Positions 1 through 8,600 of a stretch of 50,969 bases of DNA are shown in pieces (position 1 is the first letter of the stretch; each line of letters opens with the position of its first letter). The stretch covers positions 1 to 50,969 of the forward strand of contig SSEL01000036.1 of the NCBI GenBank assembly GCA_008012315.1, written 5' to 3'. Origin of the DNA: Rhodospirillaceae bacterium. GTDB taxonomy: Bacteria > Pseudomonadota > Alphaproteobacteria > Dongiales > Dongiaceae. The position numbers and the translations under genes were made by a program. The notes under the pieces are model-generated. The model was not told where the DNA came from. It saw only the letters and a list, made by a program, of their open reading frames with translations, and searched no databases.

Positions 1-1138
1 GGCGATCGATCGCCCGCGAAACAAGGCACAGCAGCAGCGCGCCAAGGGCGAGGCTGGCGCCCACCCAGGGCAACGCACCGTAGTCGAGGCCCAGCGTCAG
101 CGCGGTGCCGCCGATCCAGGCACCGCTCGCATTGCCGAGATTGAACGCACCTTGGTTCAGCGTGGAGGCGAGATTCGGGGCGTCGCGCGCTTTGTCGACG
201 ACGCAGATCTGCAGCGGCGAGACCAGCGCAAAATCGATCATGCCCCAGACGAAGATGGTGACGATGGCCGGCCAGGCGAAATGGCTGGTGAAGGCGAAGA
301 TCGCCAGCACCGTGGCAAGTGCCGCGATAATACCGATCATCGACGGCATCAATTTCCAGTCCGCCAGGCGGCCGCCGAGAATATTGCCGACCGTGATGCC
401 GACGCCGAAGAGAATGAGCACGGCCGCAACCGCTTTCGGATCCAGGCCCGTCACGTCCCGCAGCAGGGGCGTGATATAGGTGAAGACGCTGAACAGGCTG
501 GCGGAGGCCACCACGCTGATCGCCATCGCCAGCACAACCTGCACATCACCAAGCACGCGGAACTCACGCGACAGGCTGCCCGCCTCATGACGGATCCTGG
601 CCGGCAGGCAGAGGACGAGCGCGAGCGCGGCGATACAATTGATCCCGACCACGGCCCAGAAGGTCGCCCGCCAGCCGAGGGCTTGGCCCAGTGCCGTGCC
701 CGCCGGCACGCCGAGAATATTGGCGATGGTCAATCCGGCGAACATCAGGGCAATCGCACGGGCGCGCTGGGTCGGCGGCACGAGATCCGCCGCGACCACC
801 GCGCCGATCCCGAAGAAGGCACCATGGCAGAAGGCCGTGACGACACGTGCCGCCATCAGGAAGCCATAGCTCGGTGCGATGGCACAGAGCAGGTTGCCGA
901 TGATGAAGACACAGGTCAGCCCGATCAGCGTTGTCTTGCGCGGCAGCCGGTTGGTGATCATGGCCATGATGGGCGCCCCGACCACTACGCCGAGTGCATA
1001 GCCGGTGACCAGCAGGCCGGCCGCCGGGATGCTGACGCCGAGATCGGTTGCCACGTCGGGCAGCAATCCCATGATGACGAATTCGGTGGTGCCGATGCCA
1101 AAGGAGGCAATGGCCAGAGCAAGAAGCGGCAGTGACAT
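1..1138 (-). CDS. MFS transporter, AraJ/PbuE-like efflux permease (3' end outside window)
   Basis: Reading leftwards from an ATG at 1138 there is one open frame of about 379 codons that runs off the window edge without a stop. It begins MSLPLLALAIASFGIGTTEF and shows regularly spaced hydrophobic helices. The start resembles the drug/arabinose/purine-ribonucleoside efflux branch of the major facilitator superfamily (12 membrane helices, proton antiport), where 'GTTEF' in helix 1 is typical. A basic loop (ITNRLPRKTT) follows helix 2, and a run near residues 125-145 (QRARAIALMFAGLTIANILG) looks like family motif C. The gene is divergent from ccr, 392 bp away. The substrate cannot be told from sequence. 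Only the last few residues should be missing. Confidence 0.85.
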   Translation of the reverse strand, partial: MSLPLLALAIASFGIGTTEFVIMGLLPDVATDLGVSIPAAGLLVTGYALGVVVGAPIMAMITNRLPRKTTLIGLTCVFIIGNLLCAIAPSYGFLMAARVVTAFCHGAFFGIGAVVAADLVPPTQRARAIALMFAGLTIANILGVPAGTALGQALGWRATFWAVVGINCIAALALVLCLPARIRHEAGSLSREFRVLGDVQVVLAMAISVVASASLFSVFTYITPLLRDVTGLDPKAVAAVLILFGVGITVGNILGGRLADWKLMPSMIGIIAALATVLAIFAFTSHFAWPAIVTIFVWGMIDFALVSPLQICVVDKARDAPNLASTLNQGAFNLGNASGAWIGGTALTLGLDYGALPWVGASLALGALLLCLVSRAIDR

Positions 1139-1530
1139 TGATAGGTCCGGAATCGAGGGGAATTAAGGAAGATGAACTGGCGTTATCCTAGCAGGATGGT
1201 GCGTCGCAACAATGACAACGGTAACAAGCCCCTCATGCACCGGCTTCAACCCATTGTGACCGGATTCAGTCGATTTTAGACAACGAAGCTCGCGCATTTC
1301 TGGCAGTCTATTGGCTCCAGATCGGCACCGCGCTGGATGTAACAGCGGCAGAAAGCAATAAAATTACAATATACGTTCGGTCATCATCCAATTGATGCGT
1401 GTGCATTATCAGCAACGCACATTTATGACAAATTACCGTTGCGCTTCCGCATCTGCGAAGGCATCATGATCTTAATGCTGCGGCCGCGAAGAAAGCAGCG
1501 GCAATCGAACAAGAACAAGGGGAAGGAAAA
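1139..1530. other. Divergent intergenic region between MFS gene and ccr
   Basis: This 392-bp gap should hold the promoters for the leftward permease gene and the rightward ccr gene. It is visibly more A+T-rich around 1355-1440. I could not pick a convincing -35/-10 pair. Short inverted repeats (TGTGC...GCACA) lie around 1400-1430. Part of it, 1258-1320, resembles a decayed copy of the palindromic repeat found at 5793 and 23579. A good ribosome-binding site (GGGGAAGG) ends about 4 bases before the ccr start. Confidence 0.5.
1258..1320. repeat. Possible degenerate remnant of the CTAGAGC palindromic element
   Basis: The stretch holds CCGGATTCA, then TTTTAGACAA, then GTCTA and GGCTC in the same order as the 3' half of the repeats at 5793-5925 and 23579-23716. 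Spacing is similar but the intervening bases differ. This is a by-eye match and may be chance. Confidence 0.25.
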
Positions 1531-2883
1531 ATGACCGATACGGCGAAAGTTGTCCCACTGCACCAAGGCAATAGCGCGACGCCCACCGGCGGCGCGAATG
1601 CGGGAGTTCGGGATGCGGCGGCGAAGGATACTGGAACGCGGCCGGTAAAAGACCTTTACGAAATCGGCGAGATCCCGCCGCTCGGCCATCTGCCGTCCAA
1701 AATGTATGCCTGGGCCATTCGCCGCGAACGCCACGGCCCGCCGGAACAGGCGATGCAGGTCGAGGTCGTGCAGACGCCGAAGCCCGACAGCAACGAAGTG
1801 GTCGTCCTGGTGATGGCCGCCGGCGTCAACTACAACGGCATCTGGGCCGGCCTCGGCAAGCCGATCTCGCCCTTCGACGTGCATAAGGCGGAATTCCACA
1901 TCGCCGGCTCCGATGCCTCCGGCATCGTCTGGGCCGTCGGGTCGAAAGTGAAGCGCTGGAAGGTCGGCGACGAGGTCGTCGTCCATTGCAACCAGGACGA
2001 TGGCGACGACGAGGAATGCAATGGCGGCGATCCGATGTTCTCGCCCAGCCAGCGCATCTGGGGCTATGAGACGCCGGACGGTTCCTTCGCCCAGTTCACC
2101 TGCGTGCAGGCCCAGCAATTGATGCCCCGGCCGAAACACATCACCTGGGAAGAGAGCGCCTGTTATACGCTGACCCTGGCCACCGCCTATCGCATGCTGT
2201 TCGGCCATCGCCCGCATATCCTGCGGCCCGGCCATAACGTGCTGGTCTGGGGTGCCTCGGGCGGCCTCGGCTCCATGGCGATCCAGCTCATCGCCACCGC
2301 CGGCGCCAATGCGATCGGCATCATCTCCGATGAGAGCAAGCGCGATTTCGTCATGTCGCTGGGCGCCAAGGGCGTCATCAACCGCAACGATTTCGATTGC
2401 TGGGGCCAATTGCCCGATGTCGACGATGTCGAGGGCTATAATGCCTATATGAAAAAGTGCCGCGAATTCGGCAAGGCAATCTGGAACATCACCGGCAAGG
2501 GTGTCGATGTCGATTTCGTCTTCGAACATCCCGGCGAGGCCACCTTCCCGGTTTCCTGCTTCGTGGTGAAGCGCGGCGGCATGGTCGTCTTCTGCGCCGG
2601 CACGACCGGCTACAACCTGACCATGGATGCGCGTTTCGTCTGGATGCGGCAAAAGCGTATCCAGGGCAGCCATTTCGCCAATCTGCTGCAGGCGGCCCAG
2701 GCCAACAACCTCGTGGTCGAACGCCGCATCGATCCCTGCATGTCGGAAGTGTTCGGCTGGAACGATATTCCGATGGCCCATACCAAGATGTGGAAGAACC
2801 AGCACAAGCCTGGCAACATGGCGGTACTGGTGCAGGCCAAGCGTCCTGGCTGCCGCACCCTGGAAGATGTGATCGAGGGCTGA
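1531..2883 (+). CDS. ccr: Crotonyl-CoA carboxylase/reductase
   Basis: Catalyses NADPH-dependent reductive carboxylation of crotonyl-CoA to (2S)-ethylmalonyl-CoA, the signature step of the ethylmalonyl-CoA pathway; cytoplasmic. The 450-residue protein is a medium-chain dehydrogenase/reductase: GroES-like part (about 60-205), then a Rossmann domain with GASGGLGSMA near 241-250. Residues matching the known CO2-binding set of this family are visible: Asn in NYNGIW (100-102), Tyr179-Glu180 in WGYETPDG, and His381 in GSHFAN. The Tyr where the Streptomyces type has Phe is, from memory, usual for alphaproteobacterial enzymes. GSHFAN and FEHPGEATFP support a carboxylating enzyme over a plain quinone oxidoreductase. 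The start has a strong ribosome-binding site (GGGGAAGG). mcd follows after 10 bp, so the two are surely co-transcribed. Confidence 0.97.
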   Translation: MTDTAKVVPLHQGNSATPTGGANAGVRDAAAKDTGTRPVKDLYEIGEIPPLGHLPSKMYAWAIRRERHGPPEQAMQVEVVQTPKPDSNEVVVLVMAAGVNYNGIWAGLGKPISPFDVHKAEFHIAGSDASGIVWAVGSKVKRWKVGDEVVVHCNQDDGDDEECNGGDPMFSPSQRIWGYETPDGSFAQFTCVQAQQLMPRPKHITWEESACYTLTLATAYRMLFGHRPHILRPGHNVLVWGASGGLGSMAIQLIATAGANAIGIISDESKRDFVMSLGAKGVINRNDFDCWGQLPDVDDVEGYNAYMKKCREFGKAIWNITGKGVDVDFVFEHPGEATFPVSCFVVKRGGMVVFCAGTTGYNLTMDARFVWMRQKRIQGSHFANLLQAAQANNLVVERRIDPCMSEVFGWNDIPMAHTKMWKNQHKPGNMAVLVQAKRPGCRTLEDVIEG

Positions 2884-2893
2884 GGACCGCTTC

Positions 2894-4567
2894 ATGCCCA
2901 ATGCGCAAATGAAAGCCGCGGCGCCGGCCGCCGTGATGGATGGCCTTCTGTCCGCTTGCCGGGCGGGATTGACCGCCGCCGAGACCATGCTGGACGCCGC
3001 GAGATCGTCCCTGATCGCCGCCGTGACGAGCGGCGGCAAGGTGGATGCCCGCGCCTTCGACGCGGCACAATTCGCCGCCCATGGCTTTGCCTGGATGGCC
3101 ACGTATGTCGAAGCCTTGCGGCAGATGCTGGATTGGGCGGAACGCCTGCAAGCCAGCGACCGCCTGCGCGAAACCGAGCAATTGATCCTGCAGATCGCCT
3201 TTGCTGAATACCTCGCCCAGCTCGGCGGCGGGTTGGCGATGAGCCAGGGCGAGATCGTCCGGCCCAGCGATCTCGGCCTCTCTGCGCACGATCTGGCGGC
3301 GCTCGACCCGGCGCGCGACCTGATCGAGCAGGGTAATAGCAGCATCGCCCGGTCGCGCCTGGCCGAATTGATCGCGGAAGGCGATTTCGGCGAAGCGGCC
3401 CTGGATGACGATACGCTGGCGATGGTGCAGGAGCAGTTCCGCCGCTTCGCCGAAGATCACCGCGAGGCGGCGCATCAGTGGCATCTCAAGGATGATCTCA
3501 TCCCGATGACGGTCATCGAGCAGCTCGCCGAGATGGGCGTGTTCGGCCTGACCGTGCCGGAAGACTTCGGCGGCGCCGGGCTCGGCAAGCTCGCCATGTG
3601 CGTCGTCACCGAAGAGCTGTCGCGCGGCTATATCGGCCTCGGTTCGCTCGGCACCCGGTCGGAAATCGCCGCGGAGCTGATCCGGCTCGGCGGCACCGAA
3701 GAGCAGAAACGCAAATGGCTGCCGAAACTGGCATCCGGCGAAATCCTGCCGACCGCGGTTTTCACCGAACCCAATACCGGCTCCGATCTCGGCTCGCTGC
3801 GCACACGGGCCGCGAGGGATGGCGATGTCTATCGCATCACCGGCAACAAGACCTGGATCACGCATGCATCGCGCACCGATGTCATGACCCTGTTGGCCCG
3901 CACCGATCCCGACAGCAAGGATTATCGCGGCCTCTCCATGTTCATCGCCGAGAAACCGCGCGGCACGGCGGACAATCCCTTCCCCGCCGACGGCATGACC
4001 GGCGGCGAGATTCCCGTCCTCGGCTATCGCGGCATGAAGGAATATGAGCTGGGCTTCGACGGTTTCGAGGTCAAGGCGGAAAACCTGCTGGGCGGGGTCG
4101 AAGGCGAAGGCTTCAAGCAATTGATGGCGACCTTCGAATCGGCGCGCATCCAGACCGCCGCCCGGGCCGTCGGCGTGGCCCAATGCGCCATGGAGCTGGG
4201 CCTGAAATATGCCCGCGAACGCGTCCAGTTCGGCAAGCCGCTGCTGACCTTCCCGCGGATCTCCGGCAAGCTGGCCTGGATGGCGGTGGAAACCATGATG
4301 GCGCGCCAGCTCACCTATTTCGCCGCGCGCGAGAAGGACAGCGACCGGCGTTGCGATATCCCGGCCGGCATGGCGAAACTGCTGGCGGCACGCGTCGCCT
4401 GGAGCAACGCGGATAACGGCCTGCAAATTCACGGCGGCAACGGCTATGCTCAGGAATATCCAATCAGCCGGGTGCTCTGCGATGCCCGCATCCTGAACAT
4501 CTTCGAAGGGGCTGCGGAAATTCAGGCGCAAGTGGTGGCCCGCGGCCTGCTCAGCGGGCGGAACTGA
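2894..4567 (+). CDS. mcd: (2S)-methylsuccinyl-CoA dehydrogenase
   Basis: FAD enzyme oxidising (2S)-methylsuccinyl-CoA to mesaconyl-CoA in the ethylmalonyl-CoA pathway, with electrons passing to ETF. At 557 residues it is much longer than an ordinary acyl-CoA dehydrogenase (about 380-400). The extra helical N-terminal part (about 1-170) is the feature that marks Mcd. The dehydrogenase core then follows: VPEDFGGAGLG near 221-231, the FAD/substrate loop FTEPNTGSDLGS at 290-301, GGNGYAQEYP and the C-terminal IFEGAAEIQ, whose Glu corresponds to the catalytic base of many family members. Its place 10 bp behind ccr makes the assignment strong. The hutD-like gene begins 7 bp downstream. Confidence 0.94.
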   Translation: MPNAQMKAAAPAAVMDGLLSACRAGLTAAETMLDAARSSLIAAVTSGGKVDARAFDAAQFAAHGFAWMATYVEALRQMLDWAERLQASDRLRETEQLILQIAFAEYLAQLGGGLAMSQGEIVRPSDLGLSAHDLAALDPARDLIEQGNSSIARSRLAELIAEGDFGEAALDDDTLAMVQEQFRRFAEDHREAAHQWHLKDDLIPMTVIEQLAEMGVFGLTVPEDFGGAGLGKLAMCVVTEELSRGYIGLGSLGTRSEIAAELIRLGGTEEQKRKWLPKLASGEILPTAVFTEPNTGSDLGSLRTRAARDGDVYRITGNKTWITHASRTDVMTLLARTDPDSKDYRGLSMFIAEKPRGTADNPFPADGMTGGEIPVLGYRGMKEYELGFDGFEVKAENLLGGVEGEGFKQLMATFESARIQTAARAVGVAQCAMELGLKYARERVQFGKPLLTFPRISGKLAWMAVETMMARQLTYFAAREKDSDRRCDIPAGMAKLLAARVAWSNADNGLQIHGGNGYAQEYPISRVLCDARILNIFEGAAEIQAQVVARGLLSGRN

Positions 4568-4574
4568 GATATAG

Positions 4575-5204
4575 ATGCAAATTACCCCCCTCCCTTTTGC
4601 CAATTATCGCCGTGTACCCTGGCGCAATGGCGGCGGCCAGGCGATGGATATCGCCGCACAGGCCGCGACCGCCGGCAGTGCCGATGAATTCACCTGGCGC
4701 GTTGCCCTGGCGGAAATCGATCGCGACGGTCCGTTTTCCGCCTATGGGCAAGGGATCGAGCGGATCATCACATTACTGGATGGCGCCGGCTTCGATCTGG
4801 ATGTTGCCGACAGCCCGGCGATCTCGGTGCGAGAGCGCCACATGCCGGTCCGGTTCCGGGGCGACAAGCCGACATCCTGCCGCCTGCAGGACGGTCGCTG
4901 CATCGTCTTCAACGTGATGCATGATCATGCGCATTCCGCCCAGCTCAATATCATCACGCCGGTGCCGAACCAGCCGCTGATCTTCAGCCCGCCGGGGCGG
5001 ACGACCGTGCTGTTCTGCCTGCTCGGCAGTTTCGACATCAAATTCGAAGAGAAAGCTCATTCCCTCAAGCCCTGGGACAGCCTGCGTCTCGATCTTGCAC
5101 AGGGAGAAGCGCCGCTCCTCACGATGACGGCTCTTGCGCCCGAATCCCGTTTGCTGCTGGTCGGCTTCGAGCCGGCCGAAGAGGCTGCCTTGCATGCAGG
5201 TTGA
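4575..5204 (+). CDS. HutD/Ves family cupin protein
   Basis: A 209-residue protein with the family's N-terminal signature (RRVPWRNGGGQAMDIA), followed by TWRVALAEIDRDGPFS and GIERIITLLDGAGFDLD, all typical of the HutD/Ves bicupin fold. HutD is found in histidine-utilisation clusters, where its role is poorly defined; Ves is a cold-related relative. No hut gene is visible here. The gene instead follows mcd by 7 bp and overlaps the next gene by 11 bp, so it is part of the ccr-mcd transcription unit. Whether this reflects function or just gene packing cannot be decided from sequence. Confidence 0.85.
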   Translation: MQITPLPFANYRRVPWRNGGGQAMDIAAQAATAGSADEFTWRVALAEIDRDGPFSAYGQGIERIITLLDGAGFDLDVADSPAISVRERHMPVRFRGDKPTSCRLQDGRCIVFNVMHDHAHSAQLNIITPVPNQPLIFSPPGRTTVLFCLLGSFDIKFEEKAHSLKPWDSLRLDLAQGEAPLLTMTALAPESRLLLVGFEPAEEAALHAG

Positions 5205-5796
5205 CTTCTATTACGCCATCGACAGCCGGTATTCCTATCTGGCCGCCACCCAGATTCCCGCGCTGGAAACCGAATTCGGCGTCTCCATCGGGTGGAAGCC
5301 GCTGCAATTCGATGCGCTGATGTCAGCGCGGGGCGACCATCCCTATGACGGGCGGGTGCGCAACGGCCAGTATGACGCGGCCTATCGCAATATCGATGTG
5401 CATCGATGGGCCAATTACTACAAGGTGCCCCTCGTCGAGCCGGATTGGGATGGGATCTGGGATCGGATCGGCCTCGCCGCCGTGGCCGCCTTGCGGTTCG
5501 ATGCCGGCCAGGCAATGAGCTTTGCGCTCTTTGCGGCGGTCATGCAGGACCAAGCGACGCCCAAGAGCGATGCCGATATCGCCCGCATCGCCAACCAGGC
5601 CGGCCTTGATGGCGACAAGCTCGTTGCCGCCATCGATGACCCAAAAACGGTCCGGCTACATCAACAGCATCTCGACAATGCTGTCGCGCTCGGCATCTTT
5701 GGCGTGCCGAGCTTCGTCATCGGCAATGACGTCTTCTGGGGCAATGATCGCCTCGTCCTGCTGCGTCATCGCCTCAGCAACCGGGTTCTTCTCTAG
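5194..5796 (+). CDS. DsbA-fold 2-hydroxychromene-2-carboxylate isomerase-like protein
   Basis: A 200-residue thioredoxin-fold protein of the glutathione-dependent HCCA isomerase/kappa-class GST family. It has the N-terminal FYYAIDSRYSYLA with Ser in the active-site loop, WKPLQF, and the C-terminal GVPSFVIGNDVFWGNDRL that closes the fold. The family isomerises aromatic degradation intermediates with glutathione, but many members have unknown substrates. I chose the ATG at 5194, inside the end of hutD, because the mature family begins exactly there; the frame is open further upstream but that part has no family character. The final Leu codon and the TAG stop lie inside the palindromic repeat starting at 5793. 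Confidence 0.82.
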   Translation: MQVDFYYAIDSRYSYLAATQIPALETEFGVSIGWKPLQFDALMSARGDHPYDGRVRNGQYDAAYRNIDVHRWANYYKVPLVEPDWDGIWDRIGLAAVAALRFDAGQAMSFALFAAVMQDQATPKSDADIARIANQAGLDGDKLVAAIDDPKTVRLHQQHLDNAVALGIFGVPSFVIGNDVFWGNDRLVLLRHRLSNRVLL

Positions 5797-5925
5797 AGCG
5801 CGATCGTCTTTGATGGAAGCATCTTGCTTCCATCAAAGACGTGAATCGCCCTCTATCTTGATGAGAGGCGGATTCACGTTTTAGACAAAGTCGCAAAGCG
5901 ATTCCGTCTAAACGATCCGGCTCTA
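5793..5925. repeat. Palindromic intergenic element, copy 1
   Basis: A 133-bp element nearly identical to 23579-23716. It opens with CTAGAGCGCGATC and closes with GATCCGGCTCTA, giving short terminal inverted repeats. Inside are three successive hairpins: TTTGATGGAAGC/GCTTCCATCAAA (5810-5838), ACGTGAATC/GATTCACGT (about 5841-5880), and TTAGAC...GTCTAA (about 5881-5911). It fills the space between the isomerase gene and the convergent msrA, and its first bases form the isomerase stop codon. A transcript would fold strongly. It resembles REP/RIME-type non-coding repeats, but I cannot name the family. Confidence 0.85.
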
Positions 5926-5934
5926 AGTCCTCCG

Positions 5935-6591
5935 TCAGGCGGCCGTCACGATCCCGATCGGACAACTGACCCCGGTCCCGCCAAGGCCGCAATAGCCGTT
6001 TGGATTCTTCTCCAGATATTGCTGGTGATAATCCTCGGCATAATAGAAATGCGGCGCATCGATGATCTCCGTCGTGACGGCGCCGAACCCAGCGGCCGAC
6101 AGTTGCCGTTGATAGGCATCCCGGCTGGCCTCGGCGGCAGCGCGCTGCGCCGGCGTGGTCACATAGATGCCGGACCGGTATTGCGTGCCGACATCGTTGC
6201 CCTGGCGCATACCCAGGGTCGGATTGTGGCTTTCCCAGAATGTCTTCAACAAGTCGTCATAGCTGATCTCGGCGGGATCGTAATTGACCCGCACGACTTC
6301 ATTATGGCCGGTACGACCCGTGCAGACCTCTTCATAAGTCGGATTGGGCGTCAACCCGCCGGCATAGCCGACCGCCGTGGCGAGTACGCCGGGGACTTGC
6401 CAGAATTTGCGTTCCGCCCCCCAGAAGCAGCCGAGCCCGAACAAGGCCAGTTCGCTATTGGCCGGGAAAGGCGGGACGATGCGGCCGCCGGTCACCAGAT
6501 GGGTCGGCGCCACCGTCATCGCCTGGGTCCGGCCCGGCAAGGCCTCGCCGGGTTTCGGCATTTCCAGTTTGTGTTTGGGAACGGACCGCAT
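5935..6591 (-). CDS. msrA: Peptide-methionine (S)-S-oxide reductase
   Basis: Reduces the S-epimer of methionine sulfoxide in proteins, using thioredoxin as reductant. The 218-residue sequence has the MsrA signature GLGCFWGAE with the catalytic Cys at 55, and further family blocks [19 protein letters not shown] and [20 protein letters not shown] Cys in the C-terminal GTGVSCPIG may be a resolving Cys. The N-terminal 48 residues are longer than the minimal enzyme but common in bacterial MsrA and not a signal peptide. The start at 6591 is supported by GGAGG six bases upstream. No methionine-R-reductase gene is next to it. Confidence 0.96.
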   Translation of the reverse strand: MRSVPKHKLEMPKPGEALPGRTQAMTVAPTHLVTGGRIVPPFPANSELALFGLGCFWGAERKFWQVPGVLATAVGYAGGLTPNPTYEEVCTGRTGHNEVVRVNYDPAEISYDDLLKTFWESHNPTLGMRQGNDVGTQYRSGIYVTTPAQRAAAEASRDAYQRQLSAAGFGAVTTEIIDAPHFYYAEDYHQQYLEKNPNGYCGLGGTGVSCPIGIVTAA

Positions 6592-6695
6592 CCTCTACCT
6601 CCGCATCCTGTCGCTGCCTGCCTTCTCGTATTCGCTCGATATGGGGTGATGGTTTCGGCCAGCCAAGACAAATTCCTTGCCGGAACGCACCTGGA

Positions 6696-7529
6696 TTACG
6701 TCATGGCAAGCCATTCCGCCTGTTTTGGCGCCGGAAAATCACAGTCGAGATCCGCGAGGTCTTCCGCCGACAGGGAAATCTCCGCCGCCTTGGCATTTTC
6801 CGCAAGACGCTGCGGCTGGCTCGATTTCGGCACGGCCAGCACGTTGGGATGACGCAGGCACCAGGCCAACATGATCTGGGCCGGGGTTGCGCCATGCCGT
6901 TTGGCCACTTTCGCCAAACCGTGTTCCGCCGGGATATCGCCCTGCGCCAAGGGGCAATAGGCCATCACCGCGATATCCTGCTTCTGGCACCAGGGCAGCA
7001 GGTCGAAGTCGATGCCACGCGAGGCGATGTTGTACTGGACCTGATTGACGAGACAGCGGTCACCTTCGGCTAAAGCCAGCCATTCCTGCATGTCACGAAG
7101 ATCGAAATTGCTGACGCCGAACGCCTTGATCTTGGCCGCCTTCAACAGGTCCTGGAAAGCGGCGAGCGTCTCGGCCAGCTGATAGTTGCCCCGCCAATGC
7201 AGGAGATAGAGATCGAGCCGGTCGGTGCCGAGGCGCTTCAGCGAGGCCTCGCAAGCGGCCACGGTTCCTTTGCGGCTGGCATTGCCCGGCAACACCTTAC
7301 TGACCAGATAGAGCTGATCGCGGCGGCCGCGAATGGCCTCGCCCACCACCTCTTCGGCACCGCCATCGCCATACATTTCCGCCGTATCGATCAGCGTCAT
7401 GCCGAGATCGATACCGGCCTGCAGGGCCTTCACTTCGGCCGACCGCTGCTGGGCCCGCTCACCCATGCGCCAGGTTCCCAACCCCAGGACCGGCACTTGG
7501 TCGCCATTTTTCAAGGTCAATGTCCGCAT
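6696..7529 (-). CDS. Aldo/keto reductase
   Basis: NADPH-dependent carbonyl reductase of about 277 residues with a TIM-barrel fold. Catalytic residues of the family are in place: Asp and Tyr in DTAEMYGDGG, Lys in LVSKVLP, His in LYLLHWRG. The C-terminal NADP site is seen in VPKSSQPQRLAEN. It resembles YeaE-type methylglyoxal reductases, but the substrate is inferred only by resemblance. I start at MRTLTLKNGD (7529) because the barrel begins there and a GGAG lies upstream; the frame is open to 7592 without family similarity. It may be co-transcribed with msrA, 104 bp downstream. Confidence 0.9.
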   Translation of the reverse strand: MRTLTLKNGDQVPVLGLGTWRMGERAQQRSAEVKALQAGIDLGMTLIDTAEMYGDGGAEEVVGEAIRGRRDQLYLVSKVLPGNASRKGTVAACEASLKRLGTDRLDLYLLHWRGNYQLAETLAAFQDLLKAAKIKAFGVSNFDLRDMQEWLALAEGDRCLVNQVQYNIASRGIDFDLLPWCQKQDIAVMAYCPLAQGDIPAEHGLAKVAKRHGATPAQIMLAWCLRHPNVLAVPKSSQPQRLAENAKAAEISLSAEDLADLDCDFPAPKQAEWLAMT

Positions 7530-7700
7530 GCTTCCCACTCCGCTCCGCAGCCGGCCGGCCTGATGAACCTGCCAACCTGACGATGCGGCCAAGTGACGCC
7601 TCGCCGGCGGCTTCTGTCAAGTTTACACCGACAGCGCCCGGTCGAGCCGGTTCCCCTGTTTAACTTGTCCCTGCCTCAAAGGAGAGGATATAGTCCCCCC

Positions 7701-7892
7701 ATGCAAACGATCTTCATCACGCTGACAGCGATTTTCGCGGTTGCCACGCTCATTACCTTGCTGGTGGGTCTCTTCAGCATGGCCAAGGGCAGCGACTTCA
7801 ACAAGCGCAACGGCAACAAGCTGATGCGCTATCGCGTCATCTTCCAGGGCCTGACGGTTCTCAGTTTTGTCGGCTACCTGATCGTGCGTTGA
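7701..7892 (+). CDS. Twin transmembrane protein, HIG1-domain type
   Basis: A 63-residue membrane protein: helix 1 at about 4-25, a basic loop (KGSDFNKRNGNKLMRYR), helix 2 at about 47-61. The loop ending in NKLMRYRVIFQG is the mark of the bacterial HIG1-like twin-membrane proteins. Mitochondrial relatives bind cytochrome oxidase; a bacterial role in respiration is possible but unproven. The ATG at 7701 follows AGGAGAGG with rather long spacing. It lies 25 bp before the cobalamin adenosyltransferase gene. Confidence 0.8.
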   Translation: MQTIFITLTAIFAVATLITLLVGLFSMAKGSDFNKRNGNKLMRYRVIFQGLTVLSFVGYLIVR

Positions 7893-7917
7893 CGCCGGAC
7901 GGAGATCGAACCGCATC

Positions 7918-8484
7918 ATGGTGCAGTTGACCCGGATCTACACGAAAGGCGGCGACAAGGGAAAAACCTCGCTGGGCACCGGCAAGCGTGTGCCGAAGCA
8001 CGATCCCCGCGTCATTGCCTATGGCACGGTCGACGAAACCAATGCCGCGATCGGCATCGCCCGACTTCATACTGTCGATCAGCCCGAGATCGACGCCATG
8101 CTCGGCCGCATCCAGAACGACCTGTTCGATCTCGGCGCCGATCTCTGCACGCCCGAAGACCCGGCCGATTATCCGCCGTTGCGGGTCATCGAAGCCCAGG
8201 TCGAGCGCCTGGAGCAGGAGATTGACCAGATGAACGGCGAGCTCCAGCCGTTGAATTCCTTCATCCTGCCCGGCGGCTCGCCCGCTGCCGCCTATCTGCA
8301 TCTGGCCCGGACGACCGCCCGCCGCGCCGAGCGGGACATCACCGCTTTGGCGGCACAAGGGCCGGTCAATCCCCAGGCGATCAAATACATCAACCGCCTC
8401 AGCGATCATCTCTTCGTACTCTCCCGCTTCGTCAATGATCGCGGGGCGCGAGACGTGCTCTGGGTGCCCGGCAAGAATCGCTGA
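7918..8484 (+). CDS. ATP:cob(I)alamin adenosyltransferase, PduO type
   Basis: Transfers the adenosyl group of ATP to cob(I)alamin, making adenosylcobalamin. The 188-residue protein has the PduO/MMAB hallmarks: the N-terminal ATP-binding TRIYTKGGDKGKTSL, YGTVDETNAAIG, the ARTTARRAERD helix, and KYINRLSDHLFVLSR near the C-terminus. AdoCbl is the cofactor of the mutases of the ethylmalonyl-CoA pathway and of the class II ribonucleotide reductase encoded at 25563, so the enzyme fits this genome's needs. Probably transcribed with the small HIG1-type gene in front. Confidence 0.95.
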   Translation: MVQLTRIYTKGGDKGKTSLGTGKRVPKHDPRVIAYGTVDETNAAIGIARLHTVDQPEIDAMLGRIQNDLFDLGADLCTPEDPADYPPLRVIEAQVERLEQEIDQMNGELQPLNSFILPGGSPAAAYLHLARTTARRAERDITALAAQGPVNPQAIKYINRLSDHLFVLSRFVNDRGARDVLWVPGKNR

Positions 8485-8600
8485 AGAAAAGACATCGCGG
8501 CAGCTAAAAAGACGTCCCGGCAAGACTTGTCCGGCCATCCTGCTCCCCCTATTTATTTTGCTCCTGGAACCGATCGGCATATCAGCGGGGCGCAACCACC

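Noticed and set aside
152..1135. A 327-codon plus-strand frame in the first kilobase
   Set aside because: It is the antisense shadow of the MFS permease, which reads as a clear membrane protein on the minus strand.
2489..4603. A 704-codon minus-strand frame opposite ccr and mcd, and a similar 640-codon one at 1423-3345
   Set aside because: Both cross the ccr-mcd junction and have no family features; they are by-products of codon bias.
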